A stretch of 64,000 bases of DNA from positions 3,437 to 67,436 of the forward strand of contig NZ_FWXW01000009.1 in assembly GCF_900176335.1 (NCBI RefSeq). The letters are read 5' to 3'. This document shows positions 50,773 through 58,917 of this stretch, piece after piece. Made by a program: the position numbers and the translations under genes. Position 1 is the stretch's first letter; each line of letters starts with the position of its first letter. The stretch comes from Papillibacter cinnamivorans DSM 12816 (GTDB lineage: Bacteria; Bacillota; Clostridia; Oscillospirales; Oscillospiraceae). Below the pieces are notes generated by a model. It searched no databases and was not told the DNA's origin. It saw nothing but the letters and a program-made list of their open reading frames with translations.

Positions 50773-52191
50773 ATGCGTTTACCCAACGGTGTCACGAAAT
50801 TTGCCATCCAGGAAGCGGTCGATTACATCACAAAAAATCCGGATAAGAATCTGCCCAAGCTCATAGGATGGGTGGACAAATTCTCTAAGGGCGAGTTCCC
50901 GGATCAGCGGAAGACCGTCCGCGCCGTTATCGAAGATCCCAACCATCCCTATCACAACTACCTGATGTATCTTCTGCACGATATCGATAAGGACTGCCTG
51001 AAAACCTTTTTTGTGAATTTTATACTCAACGCCAGCCTCATCGGCTGGAGAAGGCAGGATTACTACCGGGACAAGTATAACTGCAATGTCCCGTGGGCCA
51101 TACTGCTGGACCCCACCTCCGCCTGCAATCTTCACTGCACCGGGTGCTGGGCCGCCGAGTACGGCAACAAGCTGAACCTTTCCTTTGAGGAGATCGACAA
51201 TATCATCACCCAGGGCAAGGAACTGGGCGTCTATTTCTATATTTATACCGGAGGCGAGCCCCTCGTCCGCAAGAAAGACCTTATCGCCATCTGCAATAAG
51301 CACCCCGATTGCGAATTTCTAAGCTTCACCAACGGCACGCTCATCGACGAGGAGTTTGCAAACGACATGCTGCGGGTGAAGAACTTTATCCCGGCCATTT
51401 CCATAGAAGGCTTCGAGGAGGCCACCGACGGCAGGCGCGGCCAGGGCACCTACCAGAAGGTCATCCGGGCCATGGAACTGCTTAAGTCCAAGCGGCTTCC
51501 CTTCGGCATCTCCTGCTGCTACACCCGGGCAAACATGGATTCCATCACCTCCGAAGAATTCTACGACAAGATGATCGAGATGGGAGCCCTGTTTGTGTGG
51601 TATTTCCACTATATGCCGGTGGGAAACGACGCGTCGGTGGACCTGCTGCCCACTGAGGAGCAGCGGAAGGAAATAATCCGCCGCATCCGGGACTATCGCG
51701 ACCGCAAGCCGATCTTCGCCATGGATTTTCAAAACGACGCCGAATACGTGGAGGGCTGCATAGCGGGCGGCCGCCGGTATCTCCACATCAACGCCAACGG
51801 GGATGTGGACCCCTGCGTGTTCATCCACTATTCCGACTCCAATATCCGCGAAAAAACGCTGCTGGAAGCCCTAACGTCTCCGCTTTTCATGGCCTATCAT
51901 GATGGGCAGCCCTTCAACGACAACATGCTGCGCCCGTGTCCCATGCTGGAAAACCCGGAAAAGCTGCGCGGGATGGTCTCCAAAACCGGCGCCAAATCCA
52001 CCGACCTGCAGTCTCCGGAATCGGCGGAGCACCTGTGCGCCAAGTGCGACGCATATGCCGCCTGCTGGGCGGCCGCGGCGGAAGAACTCTGGGAGGGCAG
52101 CCCCAATCAGGAGCGTTTTCTTGCAAAGCAGGAGCGCCTGGGAAAAGAGACGGAAGCCCGCCTTGCCGGGAAAAACGCCGCCGTCCGGTAA
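50773..52191 (+). CDS. Radical SAM protein with C-terminal SPASM-like cysteine region
   Basis: A 472-residue protein. An N-terminal helical extension of about 110 residues precedes the radical SAM motif CNLHCTGC (about residues 117-124), the GGEP motif (YTGGEPLVRK) and the SAM-binding strand. The C-terminal part has further cysteines (DVDPCVFIHYSDSNI, RPCPML, HLCAKCDAYAACW), typical of auxiliary-cluster SPASM/twitch domains. The substrate is unknown; no peptide precursor gene is adjacent. It is monocistronic, between a promoter and a bidirectional terminator. Confidence 0.87.
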   Translation: MRLPNGVTKFAIQEAVDYITKNPDKNLPKLIGWVDKFSKGEFPDQRKTVRAVIEDPNHPYHNYLMYLLHDIDKDCLKTFFVNFILNASLIGWRRQDYYRDKYNCNVPWAILLDPTSACNLHCTGCWAAEYGNKLNLSFEEIDNIITQGKELGVYFYIYTGGEPLVRKKDLIAICNKHPDCEFLSFTNGTLIDEEFANDMLRVKNFIPAISIEGFEEATDGRRGQGTYQKVIRAMELLKSKRLPFGISCCYTRANMDSITSEEFYDKMIEMGALFVWYFHYMPVGNDASVDLLPTEEQRKEIIRRIRDYRDRKPIFAMDFQNDAEYVEGCIAGGRRYLHINANGDVDPCVFIHYSDSNIREKTLLEALTSPLFMAYHDGQPFNDNMLRPCPMLENPEKLRGMVSKTGAKSTDLQSPESAEHLCAKCDAYAACWAAAAEELWEGSPNQERFLAKQERLGKETEARLAGKNAAVR

Positions 52192-52270
52192 GAAAAACTT
52201 TAAAAGCCGTCCTGAAGCCCGCTCCGGCCATACTGCCGGCTGCGCGCTTCCCAATCGGTCCCATCACCGA

Positions 52271-52304
52271 AAAAACCCTGTAACTGTAGAGTTACAGGGT
52301 TTTT
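52271..52304. terminator. Bidirectional terminator
   Basis: AAAAACCCTGTAAC pairs with GTTACAGGGTTTTT around a six-base loop. It serves the radical SAM gene on the plus strand and the sugar-nucleotide operon, ending at 52308, on the minus strand. Confidence 0.92.
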
Positions 52305-52307
52305 AAT

Positions 52308-53480
52308 TTACAAATCCCCGCTGCGCTTCAGCTCCCGGCTCAGGCGCAGGGCACGCTCTATGGCCTGGTCCATATCGTAGTACTGAAAATCGGCCAGTCG
52401 GCCGCACAGGCGCAGGCTGTCGATTCCCTCTGCCGCCCGCCGGTACTTTTCATAAAGCGCGGCGCTCTCTTTGGTATGAACGGGATAATACGGCTCCCGC
52501 CCCTCTCCCGACGGCAGCGGAAATTCCTTGGCCGTGATTGTCCCGCCGCGCGCCGCCTGTGGGGGGAACTTGCCGTATTCGGTGATACGGGTATATCCCT
52601 TCGCTTCCGGATAAGCCACGATGGGCGCCGGCTGCGCGCCGTCCGCCGTGTGCCGTTCCCACTCAAATCGCAGCGATCGGTAGGGCAGGCGGCCGAAGCG
52701 GTACCCCAGCAGCTCGTCCAAAGCGCCGGTGTAAAAAACGGTTTTGTCCGTCGGAACGCCGCTGATCCGCAGCAGGCCGTGCTCCGGGTCGGCCTCGAAA
52801 ACGGAAAGCGCGTCGGTTTTTAGCCGGATGCGGATATTGGGGTGTGCCGTCATCTCTTTCAGCACGGCGGAAAATCCTCCCGCCGGCATCGCCTGATACG
52901 GGTCGTCGAAATATCCGTCCCGATAGGAAAAGACCACCGGGACCCTCGCCAGCACCCCGGGATCCACGCGCTCCGGCGGAATACCCCACTGCTTGGCGGT
53001 ATAAAGGCTGTAGTCATGCCGGAAGAGAAACTCTCCGAATCCGCGCACCGCCGCGTCCGGGGAGGAGAGCAGCTCGAGAACTGCCGCCTGCCCTCGCCCC
53101 GGAAAGGCGCTTTGCAGGTGCGCCTTGATATTCTGCGCCTCTGCAGGGCTGAAATAATCGTCCGCGGTCTGAAAATTGAAGGGTGATGGGGTCGTTTTCC
53201 CCAGCATTTCAACGCGGCAGGTCAGGCGGTAGGGGATCCACTCGCCGAACTGCGTGATGTATGCAAACAGCTCTTCCTTATCGGTGTGAAACGCGTGGGG
53301 CCCATAGATCTGCACCCGAATCCCCGTCTCCTCGTCGACGCGGTCGAAAAGATTGCCGCCGGCCTGCTCCCGGCGCTCCAAAATCAGAACCTTTTTCCCG
53401 GCTTCGGCCATCTCCCGGGCAATCACGCAGCCGCAGAGCCCGGCACCGGCGATAAGGATGTCGAAGTCCTGCGGCATCAT
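52308..53480 (-). CDS. glf: UDP-galactopyranose mutase
   Basis: A 390-residue flavoprotein. It has the FAD motif DILIAGAGLCGCVIA at the N-terminus and the family blocks YGPHAFHT, NFQTADDYF, YTAKQWG and LCGRLADFQYYDMDQAI near the C-terminus. It interconverts UDP-galactopyranose and UDP-galactofuranose for surface polysaccharide. It is the third gene of a minus-strand operon: its start overlaps the preceding epimerase stop by four bases. Confidence 0.94.
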   Translation of the reverse strand: MMPQDFDILIAGAGLCGCVIAREMAEAGKKVLILERREQAGGNLFDRVDEETGIRVQIYGPHAFHTDKEELFAYITQFGEWIPYRLTCRVEMLGKTTPSPFNFQTADDYFSPAEAQNIKAHLQSAFPGRGQAAVLELLSSPDAAVRGFGEFLFRHDYSLYTAKQWGIPPERVDPGVLARVPVVFSYRDGYFDDPYQAMPAGGFSAVLKEMTAHPNIRIRLKTDALSVFEADPEHGLLRISGVPTDKTVFYTGALDELLGYRFGRLPYRSLRFEWERHTADGAQPAPIVAYPEAKGYTRITEYGKFPPQAARGGTITAKEFPLPSGEGREPYYPVHTKESAALYEKYRRAAEGIDSLRLCGRLADFQYYDMDQAIERALRLSRELKRSGDL

Positions 53481-54391
53481 CCGTTCTCCTTGATCCAGCG
53501 GAAGGTGCGTCGCACCCCCTCGGCAAAGGAGATCTCCGGGGAAAATCCGGTATCTTTGACCAGGGCTGCGGTGTCGAAGGCCTCCGGGGAAAGCTTGGCT
53601 CCGGTATAGGGCAGACTGCCGAATTTAAGCTCCCGTCCGGGCGCCAGAATCCCTCCCAGTTCCTCTAAATATTCTCTCAGCGGCCGCGGGAGGCCGCTGC
53701 CCACGACGTAGGAACAAAAGGGCCGCCCCAGACAGCCCAGGAGGCGGAGGGCGCGCGCCGCGTCGGCCGCGTGGATGAAATCATACAGCTGCGTGCCGGC
53801 GGTGAATTCCAGCGGCTCGTCCATGAGGATCTTCCGTATCGTATCGTTAATCAGACGGACGGACCTCTCCCCCTCGCCGTAGGCGTTGGTCAGCATGGGC
53901 CAGACGTGCTCGATCCCCAGCTGGGCGCAGCGTGTTTTGGTGGCGCAGTGGGCAAAAAACTTGCCGGCACCCGCGAGGGAATCGGGGGAGGGCCGGCTGC
54001 CCTCCAAAGCCATGGCTGCGGCGGTTTCACGCTCCGCGATGCTGCCCATTCCCACAAATCGCCGGCACCCCAGCGCGGCGGCGGCTTCCGCCGCCTTCAC
54101 CGCTCCCGCGGCGTTGTTCAGCTGAGACTCCGCGCTGCCCCGCGCAGGCCCGGATACCCCTGTCCATGCCAGGTGGTAAAAAACCTCCGGATCCGCCCCA
54201 TTCAGCATTTTAGGGAGCAAACGATAGTCCGCCATGCCGCAGCGCAGGGTATGAACCCCCGGCATGCGGATATCCCTTTGCTGCGGGGATTCGGATACTG
54301 CAGCGTAAACCTCGGTGCCCTGTGCGGTCAGTTCTCTGACCAGCCAGCTGCCCACAAATCCCCCCGCTCCTGTAACGACCGCGCTTTTCAT
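53477..54391 (-). CDS. NAD-dependent epimerase/dehydratase-family protein, catalytic Tyr apparently missing
   Basis: A 304-residue extended SDR. It has TGAGGFVGSWLVRELTAQG at the N-terminus and YHLAWTGVSG, with GMGSIAERE holding the serine region. Where the YxxxK motif should be, the sequence reads LAGAGKFFAHCATK: the lysine is kept, but the tyrosine position is alanine. The protein may be inactive, or use a changed mechanism. The ATG at 54391 has GGAGGAGGG upstream; the longer frame from 54433 overlaps the preceding gene. It lies between two other sugar-nucleotide genes. Confidence 0.82.
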   Translation of the reverse strand: MKSAVVTGAGGFVGSWLVRELTAQGTEVYAAVSESPQQRDIRMPGVHTLRCGMADYRLLPKMLNGADPEVFYHLAWTGVSGPARGSAESQLNNAAGAVKAAEAAAALGCRRFVGMGSIAERETAAAMALEGSRPSPDSLAGAGKFFAHCATKTRCAQLGIEHVWPMLTNAYGEGERSVRLINDTIRKILMDEPLEFTAGTQLYDFIHAADAARALRLLGCLGRPFCSYVVGSGLPRPLREYLEELGGILAPGRELKFGSLPYTGAKLSPEAFDTAALVKDTGFSPEISFAEGVRRTFRWIKENG

Positions 54392-54429
54392 ACCATCCCT
54401 CCTCCGCAGCCGGAGAACGCCTTTGCCCG

Positions 54430-55521
54430 TCACCAGACCAGCTCGCCCTCAGCGCTTGCCTTGATATGCTCCAGGAAATAGCCTACGCCCTGCACAACGT
54501 CGATTTTCGGCCGGTATCCCAGCAGCCGGCGCGCCTTTCCGAGATCGGGGCAGCGGCGGTTAGGGTTGTCCGTGAGATACTTCTCGTCAGAGTGCTTTTC
54601 AAAGCGGATGTTTCCGGTATAGCCGAAGATCTCCCGCCCGGCCCGGAGATAGATTTCCGCCAGCTCTGCTACGGACAGCTCCGGCCGGTCCATACCGATG
54701 TTGAAGGTGTCGTATCTGCCATATAAAGCAGCCTTGATAAAGCCGGGTACGGAATCGGAGATATAGCAGAAGGTGCGCGTCGGCGTACCGTCCGAGTAGA
54801 TTTCGATGTCCCGGTTGCGCCTGACCGCGTCCGCAAAGTCGGCGGGTACCCGCGCGTCGTTTAAGCGCATGCCCGGGCCGTAATTGTTGAACGGGCGGAC
54901 CACCGTCAGCGGCATGCCGTATTTTTCCGCAAACAGGGAGCAGAGCGTCTCCCCGAAGCGCTTTCCTTCGTCGTAACAGGCCCGCGGCCCGTTGCAGGAC
55001 ACGCTTCCCCGGTAATCCTCCGCGGTGGGGATATGCGCGGGATCCGGGTCGCCGTAAATCTCACTGGTAGAAAAATACAGCATCCCCCGGATGTTTCTGC
55101 TTTTATAAAACTCCAGCAGCATTCGCAGTCCCCAGACGTTGGCGTCGATGGTCTCCACGGGATACCGCCGGTAAAACACGGGGGAGGCGATGGATGCCAT
55201 ATGGAAGATATAATCCGCCCGCTCCGCGCCTGCAGCATCCCCCAGATCGTCCGACGCGATGTCGAACCTGCGCAGCGTTACCTGACCGGCGCCGTCCATT
55301 TCCTTCAGCCAGTTGGGGTAGCCCATACGGAAGCTGTCAAGGCCGATGATCTCGCGGATCCCCAGCTCCTCCCGGTAGCGGGTGAAGAAATTCAGCAGAT
55401 AAAAGCCGAAAAATCCCGCGCAGCCGGTAAACAGGAGCGTAGTGCCGGCAAATTTAGCCCGTTCGCCGGCGGTTAAGTCTTCGTAAATCCGGGCGAGGTC
55501 CGCCCTCACAACAGCGTTCAT
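54430..55521 (-). CDS. NAD-dependent sugar epimerase/decarboxylase, UDP-glucuronate decarboxylase-like
   Basis: A 363-residue extended SDR. An N-terminal extension of about 25 residues precedes LLFTGCAGFFGFYLL (cofactor loop); FSTSEIYGD and CYDEGKRFGE (catalytic Tyr and Lys) follow, then VRPFNNYGPGMRLND. These blocks are close to UDP-glucuronate decarboxylase and dTDP-glucose-dehydratase relatives. It is the first gene of the glf operon. ATG at 55521 is chosen; the Shine-Dalgarno is weak and an upstream start cannot be excluded. Confidence 0.83.
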   Translation of the reverse strand: MNAVVRADLARIYEDLTAGERAKFAGTTLLFTGCAGFFGFYLLNFFTRYREELGIREIIGLDSFRMGYPNWLKEMDGAGQVTLRRFDIASDDLGDAAGAERADYIFHMASIASPVFYRRYPVETIDANVWGLRMLLEFYKSRNIRGMLYFSTSEIYGDPDPAHIPTAEDYRGSVSCNGPRACYDEGKRFGETLCSLFAEKYGMPLTVVRPFNNYGPGMRLNDARVPADFADAVRRNRDIEIYSDGTPTRTFCYISDSVPGFIKAALYGRYDTFNIGMDRPELSVAELAEIYLRAGREIFGYTGNIRFEKHSDEKYLTDNPNRRCPDLGKARRLLGYRPKIDVVQGVGYFLEHIKASAEGELVW

Positions 55522-55660
55522 TGTTGACACCAGCCCTTCTGTATCGCCGGCCCGAAAACCGGAGCGCCCGGGAAATCTCCCTCCGCCGGAACCAAATCGT
55601 CGGAGCGCCGTCCCGCTCCTCGCGGCCGAATCCCAATGCGCGCGCGCCGCCCTTCGTTTT

Positions 55661-56545
55661 TCACCGATTTGCAATCAAAATATGCGGGTCCTCCTGGGGA
55701 GACAGCCAGCGGAGGATCTCCAGCATGTCGTCCTCCCCAACGCAGATACACCCGTGACCGGACTTGCTGCCGCAGTGCAGGAAGATTGCCGAGCCCGCTC
55801 CGGCCACCGTATCCGGGTAATAGTTGTACTCAATCACCAGGGCGTAGGCATAGCTTTTGGGGTATTCCGAAAGATGTTCCGCGCTGCTCCAGTCCTGCCG
55901 TTCCGTGCCCTCCACCCACTGATTGTAGAAAACGGAGGAAGGGTCGTCCACCCAGTACACGTTCTCGGTCACCGGCCTGTATTCCAGCTCGGTTTCCGGC
56001 TTCGGGCTGTTCCCGAAGGCAAACCCCAGCCTGAAAAGCCCCGCGGGCGTGCATTTATCTCCCTCCCGCTTGTCTTCCGTCACGCCGTTTTGACCCAGAT
56101 GCCCGTCGAAGGAATACCGCAGCGACCAGATGCCGTCCGAATTCTTGTCGTAGCAATAGATCTTTGCATCGGAGCCGTCGGCGGCCGCCAGAATCACCTG
56201 GCCGAAGGTCATGTCTTCAAAAGACAGCCCCATGCTGTCCGCCAGCCTGCTCAGCAGCGGAGGCTGGCCCGCCGTTTTTTTCCCGCCGCTTTCGGATGTC
56301 GGAATGTCTGATGAAGGTTCGTCGGTTATGAAAGAAGACGGCGTGACGGGGGACATGGTACGGCTCGGTTCGGCGGATGGATCGGGCGATGCGGAAGCCG
56401 TGATGGCCGCAGGGACGCTTCCGGTATCCGTGACGCCTGCTTCCGATGCCGCCGGCTTCCCGCCGCAGCCGGACAGAAGCAGGGCCGCAAAGCACAGCAA
56501 AAACAGGTATAAAAGGATTCTCCTCATTTTGTTGAACTGGCCCAT
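55661..56545 (-). CDS. L,D-transpeptidase (YkuD) lipoprotein
   Basis: About 294 residues. A hydrophobic N-terminus ends in the lipobox LLSGC, then a Ser/Pro/Thr-rich linker of about 70 residues, then a YkuD catalytic domain with the active motif IFLHCGSKSGHGCICV (His, and the nucleophilic Cys in HGC). Such enzymes form 3-3 peptidoglycan cross-links or attach proteins, outside the membrane. The start is uncertain (ATG at 56545 or 56527). It stands upstream of the sugar-nucleotide operon on the same strand, separated by 139 bases. Confidence 0.85.
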   Translation of the reverse strand: MGQFNKMRRILLYLFLLCFAALLLSGCGGKPAASEAGVTDTGSVPAAITASASPDPSAEPSRTMSPVTPSSFITDEPSSDIPTSESGGKKTAGQPPLLSRLADSMGLSFEDMTFGQVILAAADGSDAKIYCYDKNSDGIWSLRYSFDGHLGQNGVTEDKREGDKCTPAGLFRLGFAFGNSPKPETELEYRPVTENVYWVDDPSSVFYNQWVEGTERQDWSSAEHLSEYPKSYAYALVIEYNYYPDTVAGAGSAIFLHCGSKSGHGCICVGEDDMLEILRWLSPQEDPHILIANR

Positions 56546-56740
56546 CCCGCTCTCACACCCGTCTGTGAAGGTTTGAATCGATTGCTTTGATTCCATTATG
56601 TCCTGCCCGGGACTGCGGTGTCAACTTGAAATACCCGCCACCGGACAAAAAACAGCAAAAACGCTCTGTATTGTAAAAAGTGGGCGATTGCGATAAAATG
56701 GTTCGGTGGAATATTCCGGCTGTACGGAGGATAAAACGGG

Positions 56741-57226
56741 ATGGATGTCAGAGCGGCGTGTCCGGAGGATCTGGACGCAGTCATGAAAATCTATGAATCC
56801 GCCAGGCGCTTCATGTCGCGCAGCGGCAATCCGACGCAGTGGGGCGCAGCATATCCGGAACGGGCGCTTCTTGTGGATGACATCGGTAAAAAGCAGTGCT
56901 ACGTCTGTACCGACGGGAAGGGGATTCGCGCGGTCTTCGTTATGCGGATCGGCGAGGATCCCACCTACACGGTCATTGAGAACGGCGCCTGGAAAAACGA
57001 CGCGCCTTACGGAACGATCCACAGGCTTGCCGGAGACGGCACAACCGCGGGGGTCACGAATCTGTGCATAGAGTTCTGCCGGGACAAAATTCGGAATCTG
57101 CGGGCCGACACCCACCGAGACAACCTCATCATGCAGCACCTTTTGGAAAAGAACGGATTCGAACGGTGCGGCACGATCTATGTGGAAGACGGAAGTCCCC
57201 GAATTGCGTATCAGTCCGCCGGCTGA
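56741..57226 (+). CDS. GNAT-family N-acetyltransferase
   Basis: A 161-residue protein: MDVRAACPEDLDAVMKIYESA opens a GNAT fold (key residues RAACPEDLD), AVFVMRIG is strand 4, NLCIEFCRDKI the acetyl-CoA region, and LRADTHRDNLIMQHLLEKNGFERCG the C-terminal motif B (key residues DTHRDN, LEKNGF). The substrate is unknown. It is monocistronic, with a terminator behind. Confidence 0.87.
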   Translation: MDVRAACPEDLDAVMKIYESARRFMSRSGNPTQWGAAYPERALLVDDIGKKQCYVCTDGKGIRAVFVMRIGEDPTYTVIENGAWKNDAPYGTIHRLAGDGTTAGVTNLCIEFCRDKIRNLRADTHRDNLIMQHLLEKNGFERCGTIYVEDGSPRIAYQSAG

Positions 57227-57253
57227 TTGTTACACAAATTATTGTGGTTATCC

Positions 57254-57292
57254 AGCTGCCCGCGCAAACCATAGGTTTGCGCGGGCAGCTTT
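57254..57292 (+). terminator. Terminator of the GNAT gene
   Basis: A 17-bp perfect stem (AGCTGCCCGCGCAAACC), loop ATA, then TTTAATAG. From here to 57630 there is no gene; the region is AT-rich and carries the cassette 2 promoter. Confidence 0.88.
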
Positions 57293-57423
57293 AATAGAAT
57301 TGTTCATGTGCCTTTGAAAAACATCTTCTCATTTATCAATCTGGTTGCTAGACTTAACAAAACCGCAAATAAGCAAATAAGCTTAATATATAATTATTAA
57401 ATTAATTATATATTATTTTTTTC

Positions 57424-57453
57424 TTGACATTTACTTAATTATTATGATATAAA
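57424..57453 (+). promoter_or_regulatory. Cassette 2 promoter 1 (membrane protein gene)
   Basis: TTGACA (57424-57429), an 18-base spacer containing TTTACTTAATT, and TATAAA (57448-57453). An AT palindrome-rich block (CTTAATATATAA, ATTAATTATATAT, about 57381-57418) precedes it. The same layout recurs at 58801-58874, and in reverse orientation upstream of the regulator at 61545-61573. Confidence 0.75.
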
Positions 57454-57630
57454 TTTAGCAATGCAGATATTGCCGGCATATGCAGGGGGTGATGTTATAA
57501 CAAATCAAAACATGATAACCGCGGGATATCATCTGCTTTCACTCATTTTGCAGTTTAAGACGCCTGTATGATCGATTCTATTCGATTGGCAGCGCACTCA
57601 ATTAAAAAGATAACGGAAGGGAGTACCTAC

Positions 57631-58671
57631 ATGGACCTTATAGCGTTACTCGCCGCTTTTTGCGGCGGAGCTTTCGGTGCGGCATTCGGTGGTCTGACGG
57701 CATTTATCATTGTGGGAATCGTTGGAATAGGCGGAGTAGCCGCCGGAATGAGCGGAGCAACGTTTAATTGGCTTGGATTGATTCCTTTTGGTTCTTTCTA
57801 TGGTCCCCACATCGCATTTGCTGGAGGAGTCGGCGCAGCGGCGTTTGCAAAAAAAATGGGGTATTTAAAAGCTGGAAATGACATTTTTACTGCACTCGTA
57901 AGCCTTAAACAACCTATAGTTTTGGTTGTTGGCGGATTTGTAGGGGTACTTGGCTATATCCTCAATTTCAGTTTTAATGCTGTCTTTCCTGGAAAGGTCG
58001 ATACCGTGGCTCTAACTGTATTTGTATCTGCAATTATCGTAAAAGTAATCTTTGGAAATCATGGACTTGGGGATATCTTCGGAGAAACACCGGCAGAGAT
58101 AAAAAAGTTAGGTGGAAGATTCAGTATTTATTCCACCGGTGTATGGATTCCTTATGTCAACACTGCGGCGGAAAAAACCGTCATCGGAATCGCCGCCGGC
58201 GGCGGTGCAGCCTGGCTTACTTACGTAATGATGCAGGATCCCGCCGCGGCACCATATGCAATATATATACCTTTCTTGCTTTCGGTTACTTCTCTTATTT
58301 GGCTCCAGATAGGGGTCAGTATTCCTGTGACGCATCATATCAGTCTCTGCGCCTCCTATGGAATGCTGATCAGCGGGGGCAACCTTGCCTGGGGTCTCGC
58401 AGGAGGAGTGATTGCCGCATTTATGGGCGATCTGGTGGCAAAATTGTTCCATATTTACGGCGATTGCTGGGTGGATCCCCCTGCCACAGGAATCGCCTTT
58501 ACCTCTGCCATACTCTTTGGCATACTGCCTCTTACGGGAGTCTTCAGTCTGACCGGCGCTTCCTCTTATATTGTTCCCGCTGGAATCGTAGCGGCGGCGA
58601 TACTGTATAGTATCGTGCAAAGTGCCGCCATGAAATCTAAAAAGCAGGTGGAGTATGTTCCTGTGCCCTGA
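57631..58671 (+). CDS. Uncharacterised glycine-rich polytopic membrane protein (cassette 2)
   Basis: A 346-residue protein of exactly the same length as the cassette 1 homologue at 8441-9481, with high identity throughout: for example LLAAFCGGAFGAAFGGLTAF at the N-terminus, THHISLCASYG and DCWVDPPATGIAFTS. About nine hydrophobic helices. Function unknown; a substrate importer for the adjacent BKACE is the simplest idea. The ATG at 57631 has GGAAGGGAG seven bases upstream; the extra 21 codons of the longer frame have no counterpart in the homologue. A terminator separates it from the BKACE gene. Confidence 0.77.
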   Translation: MDLIALLAAFCGGAFGAAFGGLTAFIIVGIVGIGGVAAGMSGATFNWLGLIPFGSFYGPHIAFAGGVGAAAFAKKMGYLKAGNDIFTALVSLKQPIVLVVGGFVGVLGYILNFSFNAVFPGKVDTVALTVFVSAIIVKVIFGNHGLGDIFGETPAEIKKLGGRFSIYSTGVWIPYVNTAAEKTVIGIAAGGGAAWLTYVMMQDPAAAPYAIYIPFLLSVTSLIWLQIGVSIPVTHHISLCASYGMLISGGNLAWGLAGGVIAAFMGDLVAKLFHIYGDCWVDPPATGIAFTSAILFGILPLTGVFSLTGASSYIVPAGIVAAAILYSIVQSAAMKSKKQVEYVPVP

Positions 58672-58695
58672 GATATGATATTTCTTCTTTCCCCC

Positions 58696-58749
58696 ATCCC
58701 GGCCGGCACTGGCCCTGGTCAGATCCGGCCGGGATTTTCTATTTACCGA
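58696..58749 (+). terminator. Terminator after the cassette 2 membrane protein gene
   Basis: ATCCCGGCCGG pairs with CCGGCCGGGAT over a 28-base inner region, followed by TTTTCTATTT. Confidence 0.75.
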
Positions 58750-58844
58750 ATCGGATTTGAAAATTCGAAACGTTTAAGTTGTATTAGGTTCAAGCGCTTT
58801 ACTTAATATATAAATATTTAATTAATATATTCTTAATTTTGCTA

Positions 58845-58874
58845 TTGACATTTACTTAATTTTTGTGATATAAG
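58845..58874 (+). promoter_or_regulatory. Cassette 2 promoter 2 (BKACE-SDR)
   Basis: TTGACA (58845-58850), an 18-base spacer beginning TTTACTTAATT, and TATAAG (58869-58874). The block CTTAATATATAA...TTAATTAATATAT (58803-58831) precedes it. It is nearly identical to promoter 1 at 57424-57453, so both units should respond to the same regulator. Confidence 0.78.
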
Positions 58875-58917
58875 TTTAGTTGGGCTGACAAAGCAACAAA
58901 GTTAAGGAGGAAAAGTT

